In this document: piece by piece, positions 43,199-51,679 of the stretch
How positions within the stretch are numbered: the first letter of the stretch is position 1
How the letters are laid out: each line of letters opens with the position of its first letter
Source: Bacteroidales bacterium WCE2008
GTDB lineage: Bacteria > Bacteroidota > Bacteroidia > Bacteroidales > UBA932
DNA: 64,000 bases
Direction of reading: 5' to 3'
Assembly: GCA_900167925.1 (NCBI GenBank)
Contig: FUZM01000002.1
Location: 434,001-498,000, forward strand
Position numbers and translations under genes: made by a program
The notes under the pieces: model-generated
What the model saw: the letters and a program-made list of their open reading frames with translations, nothing else
Databases searched by the model: none
Told to the model about the DNA's origin: nothing

Positions 43199-46036
43199 AT
43201 GAAAGGAATAGCCATACCATTGGTTTTGTTTGCCGCAGCCTGTTCCGGTCTGGAGAAAGAAGCAGGCACGACAGTCAGCTTCGCCCTGTACGACGAGGCA
43301 GGTACGCGCAGCAGCTACGTCTCCGGAGCAGACTATTCAGTCGATAAAGTCCTGTTTGCGGTATATGACAAGGACGGACGTCTGGAATACAGTACGACTT
43401 CCGGACAATCATTCAGTTATGAATTCCGGAAGGGAGAGGATTATGACATCGTGGCCCTTGTCAACAGCAGTCTGGCTCCCGGGAAAATTCCCGCGACCTT
43501 CGGAGACGGCACGGCTTTCCGCGAGAAACTTCCTGCCTCCAGACTGTCACCGGAGATCGTATCGGCAAAAGGTCTGCCCATGGCCGGTAAAATCCATATA
43601 AAAGAGTCTGATCTCGTCGCCGGTTCGACCGTGAGGATTCCCATTGTCAGGAAATTCGCCCGTCTCGACATCAGAGTCGACTTCTCATCATTCTACGAAA
43701 GCCTCAACGGAATATCCAGACTGGACTGCGAAACCCGGCTCGGAGAGATGATTTCCGCCGTAAGGATCTCGGCCGGAGGAGTCAACGGAAGGATCTCGCA
43801 CTTTGCCCCTTCGTCGGCGAAATCCGGCGGCGATATCATGAAGACGTCAACCGACAGCGACAGCCGGCGCCTGACCGGGACGATGCTGGACCTGAGTATT
43901 TATGTCCCTGAGAACATGAAAGGGACGCTTCTGCCAGGGAACGGGAGTCCATCGGGGAAGACAGCCGCGGCCCTCGGCAAAGAGGCGGATTTATGTACAT
44001 ACGTCGAGATCGATTTTTCCATGGCCCGCGAAATCATGGGCGTCGGAGGCGATCTGAAATACCGCTTCTACCCCGGCGCCGACGCAGTCTCCAACTTCGA
44101 CATCGAGGGCGGGAAGGCTTATCCGATAACGCTGGTTCCGTCGTTCGACAATGCTCTCGACCTGGAAGTCGAATGGAAACTGGATAACAGCGGATGGGAC
44201 GACACGCGTTCGCTATGCTTCTCGCAGAGCAGATACTTTGCGCCGAAGGGAAAAGTATTCCGTTTTTCAGGAAAACTGGACTATGAAGGCCGCGGCAGCA
44301 GTCCGGCTTTCGCAGGAAAAGATATCTTCTATAGCATAAGACCGGCTTCCGGAGAGGCGTGGACCGATATCGAATCCGGCTTGAGCGCAGGAACAGAAAT
44401 AATCCCCGGAGTCAGATTCATCTCGGCTTCGGGCTGCGATGAAGAGGGCTACGAGGGACTGAATTTACAGTTCTCTTCCGCGCTCGGCACGAAATACAAG
44501 CTTCGGATGAATTCCCGGGATGGCAGGCACTCGGCCAGTTGTGACGTCACTGTAATTACGGACGAGGAACTCGGTCTCTCATGGAACCGGGAACCGGCTG
44601 TCGTTGCCATGAAGGGCTCTCTTTCGGTTTCAAATCTGGAGCCTGCGCTTAATGAATCTCTGGAATCCTTTACAGTCCTGGAGGGAAAGGAGCATGTCAG
44701 GTACTCTTCATCAGGCAAAGCGCTGTCCGTTTCCGCAATTTCTCCGGGAGAAGTGAAGATTCTGGCAAAGACCAGCATCTTCGGCGAACCGGGACGTAGC
44801 AGGATCATAACCCTGCCGATATCTGCTCCCGCCCTCCATACCACTGCAGCCAGCACCGACGGCCGTATCACCCTCAATCCCGACGGAACATCCATCAATC
44901 TCGAACCGTTCTACACCATCCCAGGCTCGTCAGCCAGATACACATCCTACGACGCTTCGCTCTTTGCGGAGCTGCTCCGTCCTTCCGTCTCCGTATCCGG
45001 TCCGTGGCTCGGGTCCTCCGGGACATCCTCCGTCAATATCGCGCACATAAACCATTCCCCGGAAGGGTCCACCATCGTAGAGTATCTGCCCTTACTGTCT
45101 TCCTCCCCTGTCGGCGCCGTCACCATATCCCCGGCCTCTTCTTCCTGCGGAGTGCAGCCCCTTTCCATTCAGGCCCACACTTTCGACATATTCGCGGACC
45201 TGCGCGGCAACCGCAGCTTCGGGGTCTACCACGACCGCTCGCTAGTGCTCCCGTACAGACTCCGCGACAAGCTCAACGAGCCCCTCAAGACCGAAGCCGA
45301 CTTCCCCGTCAACGCCATATTCAACGGAAACCGGTCTCTACTGTCCTTCTTTTCGGACTGCTTGTTCACCAACGGGGGATACAACAACTCCGTCGTCATC
45401 ACCGGCACCTTCTCTCCCCGCTCCTCCGGCGGCGCAAGACTCACCAAGATCGCCTTCGAGTTCATCGACGGCAAGGACGTCAAACATCTCGCAGGTATGC
45501 ATACACTGTACGCCAGGCTGACAAGAGGAGGAGAGACTCTGACCGCAAAGATGGGCACATTCGAGGTATATACCCACATTGCCGTCGGAGGCAGGATGGT
45601 CTCAGAAGGGCCTATGGAGCTGGTATCTGTCCAAATGTCGAATTATGACCACATACGCGGAGTGTTCAGCAGTATCGTGGAGTTCGACGACCTCAAGTTC
45701 CGCTTCAACACGGGCGCCATCTTCAACAACCCGTCTCCAGTCCCGTCTGGAGACATGTCGGACGGATATGTCAACTGGGGAGTGTTCGGGCTCGAGACCA
45801 TGTTCTACATACCGCCGCGTTCGATACCTTACCACAGAGGTGACTACATGTGTCCGCTGCTGATATGTACATCGGATGGAAAGCATACCATTCCATATGG
45901 TTCGGTGCTTCATTATGTTTATCCGGAAGGAAATCATGATAGAAATGATGATGGATACTACTGTCTGGGATATCTGTTCGACTACTGCAAGCAGTCCATG
46001 GGATGGATCGACTATTTTGACTACTACGGACTGTAA
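43199..46036 (+). CDS. Large fimbrial tip-like lipoprotein (DUF4906-like)
   Basis: 945-aa lipoprotein (lipobox AAAC, Cys15). The first about 300 residues follow the fimbrillin plan (VSFALYDEAGTRSSYVSGADYSVDKVLFAVYD, VRIPIVRKFARLDIRVD, AYPITLVPSFD). The rest is a series of beta-rich domains, including a bacterial Ig-like stretch near residues 475-545. The final third is aromatic and Ser-rich. Position, size and build fit the large tip adhesins of Bacteroides type V fimbriae, often tagged DUF4906; I infer a surface-adhesion role. The start at 43199 is chosen for its signal; the next upstream in-frame ATG would overlap the preceding gene. Confidence 0.68.
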   Translation: MKGIAIPLVLFAAACSGLEKEAGTTVSFALYDEAGTRSSYVSGADYSVDKVLFAVYDKDGRLEYSTTSGQSFSYEFRKGEDYDIVALVNSSLAPGKIPATFGDGTAFREKLPASRLSPEIVSAKGLPMAGKIHIKESDLVAGSTVRIPIVRKFARLDIRVDFSSFYESLNGISRLDCETRLGEMISAVRISAGGVNGRISHFAPSSAKSGGDIMKTSTDSDSRRLTGTMLDLSIYVPENMKGTLLPGNGSPSGKTAAALGKEADLCTYVEIDFSMAREIMGVGGDLKYRFYPGADAVSNFDIEGGKAYPITLVPSFDNALDLEVEWKLDNSGWDDTRSLCFSQSRYFAPKGKVFRFSGKLDYEGRGSSPAFAGKDIFYSIRPASGEAWTDIESGLSAGTEIIPGVRFISASGCDEEGYEGLNLQFSSALGTKYKLRMNSRDGRHSASCDVTVITDEELGLSWNREPAVVAMKGSLSVSNLEPALNESLESFTVLEGKEHVRYSSSGKALSVSAISPGEVKILAKTSIFGEPGRSRIITLPISAPALHTTAASTDGRITLNPDGTSINLEPFYTIPGSSARYTSYDASLFAELLRPSVSVSGPWLGSSGTSSVNIAHINHSPEGSTIVEYLPLLSSSPVGAVTISPASSSCGVQPLSIQAHTFDIFADLRGNRSFGVYHDRSLVLPYRLRDKLNEPLKTEADFPVNAIFNGNRSLLSFFSDCLFTNGGYNNSVVITGTFSPRSSGGARLTKIAFEFIDGKDVKHLAGMHTLYARLTRGGETLTAKMGTFEVYTHIAVGGRMVSEGPMELVSVQMSNYDHIRGVFSSIVEFDDLKFRFNTGAIFNNPSPVPSGDMSDGYVNWGVFGLETMFYIPPRSIPYHRGDYMCPLLICTSDGKHTIPYGSVLHYVYPEGNHDRNDDGYYCLGYLFDYCKQSMGWIDYFDYYGL

Positions 46037-46050
46037 CCGGAGGATACCGG

Positions 46051-46092
46051 AAAGAATAATGGACGCCACGCTGCCGTGACGTCCATTCTTTG
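46051..46092. terminator. Terminator after the fimbrial operon
   Basis: Interrupted hairpin with arms 46051-46070 and 46074-46092 (AAAGAAT, ATGGACG and CACG pairing with CGTG, CGTCCAT and ATTCTTT), lying 15 bp past the tip-gene stop and 18 bp before the convergent lipoprotein stop. A short T-rich tail on each side makes it likely bidirectional. Confidence 0.75.
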
Positions 46093-46109
46093 TATATCAT
46101 ATAGCCTGT

Positions 46110-47105
46110 CTACCAGACCTTGAATTCTGTGGCATCCTTATTCTTTTCTATCGATGCAAGAATTCCTATAGTTGACGATTTGGCGTTGATGTCACTCTTG
46201 TCAACGTCGTATATCTCGGGATGAACAATCAATCCATTTTTGTAACTATATAAGAATACCTTCTTTCCCACTAGAACGGAGATATCGCGATTATAGTTGT
46301 CGTTGACATCCTCTATCCAGTCGTCCTCTCCGAGAAGTTTCTTGGCGGCAAAATACTGTTCGGAACCCGTTCTGTCATGTCCGGCCTTGAAACTGGTCAT
46401 GGACGATTTCATGTACCTGTAAGAGGCATTCTCCGGTTCCAGGCCGATTATAGTCAGTTCGTACCACGTGCGGAAAGGATATACAAGGTAGCCTTCTTCA
46501 TTCTCATATCTCTCAGAAGGGCCAAGAATTACACTTGTGCCGCCCTGCATCTGCCTGTCGTCCCAGAGCTTGGCGAGGAAGGTGGTATCTAGGTCGCCTT
46601 TGGTGACGGTGCCGGCGTCGGAGTCCACTATCCATTTCCTGCATCCGATCCTGAGGCCCTGGGGATAAATGGAGCTCTTCGCCTTCACATGGATCCTCCT
46701 CGTGGTCCTGTCGCCCTTCTTGCCAGTCCAGACAGTGATGTCCGTCTCGCCGTCGGACTTGTACTTCAGGCGGAACGTGTTCCCGTCAATCCTGGACACC
46801 TCAACTATCTTTCCGGATCCCGACTCCACGGCAACCCCGGCGAACTTGGCGTCAGTACTCTCCGCATGAATCGTCACCTTGTTCATCTTCGTGACGTAAA
46901 GGTCATCGATGCTCTCCCCGACACTGTCAAGCCGGCCGATCCCGTCGACTGTCCAAGGCACGACATAACCCTGACGGTTCTCCTCGATGCTCAATGTATA
47001 ATCCACCGGCTCCGAGGTGGGAGAATCCTCTGTCTTCCCGCCCTTGCAGCAAGTCAAAAAGGAAACGAATAAAACTGTCGCTAAAACCCGGACGCAACGG
47101 ATCAT
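46110..47105 (-). CDS. Lipoprotein with Ig-like domain, function unknown
   Basis: 332-aa lipoprotein (Cys19/Cys20 in FLTCCKGG). Residues about 55-145 look like a bacterial Ig-like (BIG2-type) domain (KVTIHAEST, GKIVEVSRIDGNTFRLKYKSDGETDITVWTG). The C-terminal half (GLRIGCRKWIVDSDAG, YLVYPFRTWYELTIIGLEPE) is a beta-rich domain I do not recognise. The ATG at 47105 gives a clean signal; an ATG 9 codons upstream is also in frame. TATCTTGG at 47156-47149 (minus strand, one mismatch) is the likely -7 box. Convergent with the fimbrial operon, but no specific link can be shown. Confidence 0.65.
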   Translation of the reverse strand: MIRCVRVLATVLFVSFLTCCKGGKTEDSPTSEPVDYTLSIEENRQGYVVPWTVDGIGRLDSVGESIDDLYVTKMNKVTIHAESTDAKFAGVAVESGSGKIVEVSRIDGNTFRLKYKSDGETDITVWTGKKGDRTTRRIHVKAKSSIYPQGLRIGCRKWIVDSDAGTVTKGDLDTTFLAKLWDDRQMQGGTSVILGPSERYENEEGYLVYPFRTWYELTIIGLEPENASYRYMKSSMTSFKAGHDRTGSEQYFAAKKLLGEDDWIEDVNDNYNRDISVLVGKKVFLYSYKNGLIVHPEIYDVDKSDINAKSSTIGILASIEKNKDATEFKVW

Positions 47106-47202
47106 GTTGCTGGAAATAGGAAAGGTTGCCATATCTTTTTCATTTTCACCAAGATACGCATAAAAAACCTGTTCCGCAATCCTTTTCCGGAAAAATTCGA
47201 AT

Positions 47203-48798
47203 TTACTTAGCGAATACGAAGCGTATGTCGACCGGAATCTTCTCGAGTTCGAGAGCGACGACGTCAGCCTTGATGGAGGCAGGCATCTCGGAATACTTCA
47301 CTACAAAGGCGGAAGCAGCTGCAGCATCGCCTTCAGCCTGGAGCTTGAGCACCTCGGCGGCGAAAGCCTCGATAGCCTCGGAAGCCTTGGCGTAATCGAT
47401 AGTATAGTATCCGGCCTCGTTATTCCTTACGAGAGCCTCTTTCTCGACGAGATAATTGTAGATCATCACATTAGCCTTGCCGGTACCCTCCTCTACGCCG
47501 AAACGTGCAGAACGGATAAGGCTGGTAACGAAAGTAGTGATGAAATCCTCCTTCTGGAGAAGATTAGGGAAGACATGCCTCTCTCCGAGGCGCTTTGCAA
47601 GATATACGCCGAGGATATTGGCCTTAGCCTCCTCGAGAGTATATGCATCTGCACCGAGGACATCAACGACATCGCGGCCGTCAAGAGTCTGCTTGACGCC
47701 GAGGCCATGGGCAACTTCGCGGAAGGCGATATTCCAGTAGAAAGCGTCCACGTCGAGATGGGCCTTCTGGGAAGACTCAAGAAGAAGCTGGCCTACAGGG
47801 AAAACCGTACGGTTGAACTTCTCGCGGATGACATTATTGAATAATATCGTACGTGTACCTCTCTCAGCCTGCACGCGCGGATCATAAGGAAGATTGATGG
47901 CAATCACCTTGAAACCGGCATTGTAATTACCAGCGTAGTAAAGCACGTCGCAAGCGAAGATATTATTGTCGGAACCAGGGACGAAAGACTTGTACTTCTC
48001 GTCGCACGGGAGCATGGCCTGAAGCTCCGGAGCCATGTCCGCGTAGCGGGAGAGCATAGCTGTATGGAGAGTATCCTTAAGCATCACGACGGCTCCGTAA
48101 GAAGCCTTGAGACCCCTGTACTCGTCATCATCCTTCTCGTTAGGGCCGATGACCAGGTCCATCTTGCTGTCATTCATGTCGAGCCATGCAAGCTCGCTCT
48201 CGTAATAATCATCGGTACGGAGAGCCTCGGCCTTCTTGAGAAGATAATTGCGCACGGAAGGCTTGATAGTGATATCGGCAGCAGCGACAAGATAATTGTA
48301 GATCTTGTCCACATGCTCCTTGTAAGCCTCGTGGTAAGGGATGGCGACGAGCTTGCCCGCCTCATCTCTACGGATCATCGTATATGGGCTATTCTTTGCA
48401 GGATCGGCGAAGGCCTCGAACTCGGCCTCGGTCATATCCTCAGGATAGAAATTCGAGCCGAAAGGTCTGTCGCCATAACCTTTCACGAAAGGTTTTCCGG
48501 TGATTCTGTTCCATGGGCCATAATTGACCATGGCGAAATCGCGGGCCGGCTCAGGAAGAGAATCCATGAGAGCCTTGTCGCCGAAATTCTGGTCCCAGAA
48601 GATCTTGTCGGCTTCGTCGGCCGCAAAGCGGTAAAGGTTAAGGACTTCCTTGCCATTGTCGGAGATATCGTTGATCGAGGCAGGGACCTCAAGATGGACA
48701 ACGGCATAATTGTCGAGGTTAGCCTCGAGTCTGGTCTTAGGCTGTCCGCAAGAAACAACGGCAGCCGCGAAAATTGCTGCAAAAATATAACGTCTCAT
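47203..48798 (-). CDS. M49-like (dipeptidyl peptidase III-related) lipoprotein with altered zinc motif
   Basis: 531-aa lipoprotein (lipobox VVSC, Cys17) resembling the M49-like peptidase family of Bacteroidetes. The fold-defining segments are FYWNIAFREVAHGLGV (residues about 353-368) and, 25 residues on, LEEAKANILG, corresponding to the zinc motif and the EExxAD/E ligand helix. Odd: the expected first His of HExxH is Arg360 (codon CGC; His would be CAC or CAT). Glu361 and His364 remain. The reading frame is intact. It may be a non-catalytic binding protein or an altered enzyme. TTAATTTG-like sequence near 48839-48846 on the minus strand is a possible -7 box. Confidence 0.75.
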   Translation of the reverse strand: MRRYIFAAIFAAAVVSCGQPKTRLEANLDNYAVVHLEVPASINDISDNGKEVLNLYRFAADEADKIFWDQNFGDKALMDSLPEPARDFAMVNYGPWNRITGKPFVKGYGDRPFGSNFYPEDMTEAEFEAFADPAKNSPYTMIRRDEAGKLVAIPYHEAYKEHVDKIYNYLVAAADITIKPSVRNYLLKKAEALRTDDYYESELAWLDMNDSKMDLVIGPNEKDDDEYRGLKASYGAVVMLKDTLHTAMLSRYADMAPELQAMLPCDEKYKSFVPGSDNNIFACDVLYYAGNYNAGFKVIAINLPYDPRVQAERGTRTILFNNVIREKFNRTVFPVGQLLLESSQKAHLDVDAFYWNIAFREVAHGLGVKQTLDGRDVVDVLGADAYTLEEAKANILGVYLAKRLGERHVFPNLLQKEDFITTFVTSLIRSARFGVEEGTGKANVMIYNYLVEKEALVRNNEAGYYTIDYAKASEAIEAFAAEVLKLQAEGDAAAASAFVVKYSEMPASIKADVVALELEKIPVDIRFVFAK

Positions 48799-48854
48799 AT
48801 TTAACTTTTCACGGCGTCTGACCGACGTCTAAATGCATTGCAAATTAAGCAATT

Positions 48855-50423
48855 TTATCGAATATTTGAAAGAAAAGGAAGGTGATTTCGTATCAGGGCG
48901 ACGACAGACTTACGCTCCCAGCTATACATACCGACGAAATACACGCAAATGCAGGAAACAGCGAAAGTTACGCCAATTCCGGCCAGCCTCGGCCAAAGCT
49001 CGGCAGTCACCCCCGAAAGGAGAGCCGAAACAGCCGGTTTGTACAGGGCCATATAACCGCCCATCAGCGCGAGGACCAGCGCCGGAGTAACATACGCCTT
49101 CCGGAAATACTCGGCGACGTCGAAACCGATCAGCCTGCGCAGCAGCACCAGCTCTACGATACGGAAGACGACCGAATACCCGATAAATACCCATATTATC
49201 GTCACCGGAGGAGCTCCCAGGGCGAATGCCAGAGCGCCCAGCGGCAAAGCCAGCACCGCCAGCACGCTGCTGCTTATCTGGAACCATTTGATCTTTCCGG
49301 TAGCCTGTTCCAGCGTCTGGGTGCCGCCTCCGCAGAAAGCCCGCACCAGCGCTGAGACCAGCGTCCACCAGCAGAGCGTATACGCCCCTTCCGGGATATT
49401 CCTGATCCATGCATGCAGCAGAAAATCCAGCTCGCACAGGGCCGAGCACACGAAAACGATCATTATCAGCACAGTGAACCTGGATATCTTATATACCAGG
49501 TCTATGGTCCTGTCCGAATTGCCACGGCCATAATTCTGGGTAATCTGCGGCGCCGCCGAAACAGTCAGCTTGTTGACTGCATTGAGAGTGAAATTCTCTA
49601 TCTGGAACGCCACGGCGAAAGCCGCGTTCCCGACAGTCCCGAAGAACCAGTTCACCACCATATTGCTTCCCTGCGAACGGCAGACCGACGAGACGGCCCC
49701 GAGGGCAGAATAGAAATTGAACATGAAAACCTCCCGGTACATCCTGCCGTCCCGGACCATGCGCCAGCGGATGGTCTCCGGCCAGAGACGGGCGCAGATC
49801 CAGTGGTAAGCCACCAGAGTCCCGAGAGTCACGGCACTGACCGCCAGGGCATACAGCCTCAGCTTGTTGCCGCCGGAGAAATATACCAGCAGCACGATCA
49901 GTCCGAGACGGACCAGATTGCTGAAGACATCGACAAGAGCGGTGATATGGAATTTCTCATAAGACTCGATCAGGCTCTGGAACGGTATGTTCACTATACC
50001 GATACATGCAACGACCGTCGATACCTGATACACGAACACGGCATCCGCCATCTTCCCCTCCGGAACCTTCAGCCAGTTGAGCACATAATAAAGCCCCAGA
50101 GTCTCTGCCAGGACCAGAATGACTCCGGCCATGAAAATATGCAGTACCAGACAGACGTTGAATATCCTCTGCGGATCTCCGTCAGGCTTTCCCTGCTCGA
50201 TGTTTATATAGCGGCGTGTCGTGGCGCTCATCGCGGCCGTAAGAAAACTCAGCAGGGCGATGACTCCGGCGACGACGCTGTAAAGACCATAGTCGGAGAC
50301 GCCCAGAGCTATGAACAGAAGTCTCGTCGCCAGAAGGCCTATGACCATGATGCAGACCATCCTGACATTGAATATCAGGGTGTTTCTCGCAATTCTGGCA
50401 TTTTCCTTATGGTAACCTTCCAT
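48855..50423 (-). CDS. Polysaccharide flippase (Wzx/MATE-like)
   Basis: Inner-membrane lipid-linked oligosaccharide flippase of the MOP superfamily, 522 aa with 12-14 membrane helices. The cytosolic N-terminus NARIARNTLIFNVRMVCIMVIGLLATRLLFIALG and the GLYSVVAGVIALLSFLTAAMS segment are typical of Bacteroides capsule flippases. Last gene of the minus-strand glycan cluster, starting 1 bp after the glycosyltransferase stop. It should translocate the glycan built by the neighbouring enzymes. Confidence 0.88.
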   Translation of the reverse strand: MEGYHKENARIARNTLIFNVRMVCIMVIGLLATRLLFIALGVSDYGLYSVVAGVIALLSFLTAAMSATTRRYINIEQGKPDGDPQRIFNVCLVLHIFMAGVILVLAETLGLYYVLNWLKVPEGKMADAVFVYQVSTVVACIGIVNIPFQSLIESYEKFHITALVDVFSNLVRLGLIVLLVYFSGGNKLRLYALAVSAVTLGTLVAYHWICARLWPETIRWRMVRDGRMYREVFMFNFYSALGAVSSVCRSQGSNMVVNWFFGTVGNAAFAVAFQIENFTLNAVNKLTVSAAPQITQNYGRGNSDRTIDLVYKISRFTVLIMIVFVCSALCELDFLLHAWIRNIPEGAYTLCWWTLVSALVRAFCGGGTQTLEQATGKIKWFQISSSVLAVLALPLGALAFALGAPPVTIIWVFIGYSVVFRIVELVLLRRLIGFDVAEYFRKAYVTPALVLALMGGYMALYKPAVSALLSGVTAELWPRLAGIGVTFAVSCICVYFVGMYSWERKSVVALIRNHLPFLSNIR

Positions 50424-50424
50424 A

Positions 50425-51678
50425 CTATTCAGTACCGAGATCCAGTCTCATCTTATAATGTCTGATGACGTCCTTATATATGTCCAGAAGACCGTCCACG
50501 ACAGCCTTGCGGTCGTGTCTCTTCAGCGCCCTCCGCCTTCCGGCATCGGCGATCTCCCGGGCGAAGCCCCTGTCCACCCAGAGCAGCTTGATAGCCTCGA
50601 CGAAATCCGCCTCTTCTCCGGTATATGCCAGCAGGCCGTCTACCTCATCTTCTATAAGCGAATAGACTCCGCCGGTATCGGCCGCAATCACCGGGACTCC
50701 CATCATCTGGGCCTCGCATACGCTGTTCGGGCTGTTTTCCACATAGGACGGATGGACATATATCGCAGCGTCACGCAATTCTTCCACAAGCCTTGCGGCA
50801 TCCACGACACCGCAGAACTGCACCCCCACGGAATCAGCATCGATGCCGGTCAGTTCCTCAAAGAAAGCGGCATTGACATTGCCGAATACTTTCCACACGA
50901 AATCCCTGCCCCAGTTCTTCAGCAGCGCTGCAGTACGGAGAATGACATCCGCCCCCTTATACGGCGCCTCCGATATGGTGGAGACAAGCTTGAGATTCTC
51001 AGGCATGACTGTCTGAGGTTCGGCCAGATAGAACTCAGGCCGCAGTATCTCGTCGCAATGGTAGTAACGGTGATTGGGGTTCATCATCCAGGACAGAGTC
51101 CTGTCCCAGGAAGTCCTGCCGGCGACATATCTTGTAAATGAAAGTATGTCGTATTCCCTAAGGCAGGCCTCGTTCAGATGCCGCCAGTTATAGACTTTCC
51201 ATAGGAATCCCGAGATTCCGGAAGACATTCTGAAATACTTGCCCCAGGACACATCAGGAGGCAGATAATACTTGAAGCATGCATTGAGAATGCCCTGCAG
51301 ATGGATAAGGACCGGGATCCTGACTCTTCCTGCGACAAGGCCGTAGGCATGTTCCGAACCGAAGACTTCAATGATATCCGGCTTGAAATCCTCGACGACT
51401 TTGACAAGGTCATCGACAAGTCCGTCGTATCTGGAGTCTTCACCGATAAAAAGATATTTAATCCTGGAGAATCTGGTATCAGAACGGTCAGGGACGGGAT
51501 AATAGGTGACGCCCCCTTCCTCAACCTTGGCCGGCTGCCCGGCCATGACAAAGCATACTCCGAGCTCCACCTCTCCGGACATCAGCGTCTCAAGGGAAGA
51601 CACCCACCCGACGCCGTTATATTTGCCGTTTCGGACAGGATAATTGGAAGAACTATGAGTAAACCAGAGTACTCTCAT
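50425..51678 (-). CDS. Glycosyltransferase family 4
   Basis: GT-B glycosyltransferase, 417 aa. The N-terminal acceptor domain starts RVLWFTHSSSNYPVRNGKYNGVGWVSSLE. The donor domain has KLVSTISEAPYKGADVILRTAALL and the E-x7-E-like region VHPSYVENSPNSVCEAQMMGVPVIAADTGG, characteristic of GT4. The donor sugar cannot be read from sequence; GDP-fucose or GDP-mannose would fit the neighbourhood. It is 1 bp from both flanking genes, so firmly within the operon. Confidence 0.9.
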   Translation of the reverse strand: MRVLWFTHSSSNYPVRNGKYNGVGWVSSLETLMSGEVELGVCFVMAGQPAKVEEGGVTYYPVPDRSDTRFSRIKYLFIGEDSRYDGLVDDLVKVVEDFKPDIIEVFGSEHAYGLVAGRVRIPVLIHLQGILNACFKYYLPPDVSWGKYFRMSSGISGFLWKVYNWRHLNEACLREYDILSFTRYVAGRTSWDRTLSWMMNPNHRYYHCDEILRPEFYLAEPQTVMPENLKLVSTISEAPYKGADVILRTAALLKNWGRDFVWKVFGNVNAAFFEELTGIDADSVGVQFCGVVDAARLVEELRDAAIYVHPSYVENSPNSVCEAQMMGVPVIAADTGGVYSLIEDEVDGLLAYTGEEADFVEAIKLLWVDRGFAREIADAGRRRALKRHDRKAVVDGLLDIYKDVIRHYKMRLDLGTE

Positions 51679-51679
51679 G

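Noticed and set aside
49413..50465. 350-codon plus-strand open frame
   Set aside because: Antisense to the flippase; rich in His, Arg and Gln as expected from reversed codons.
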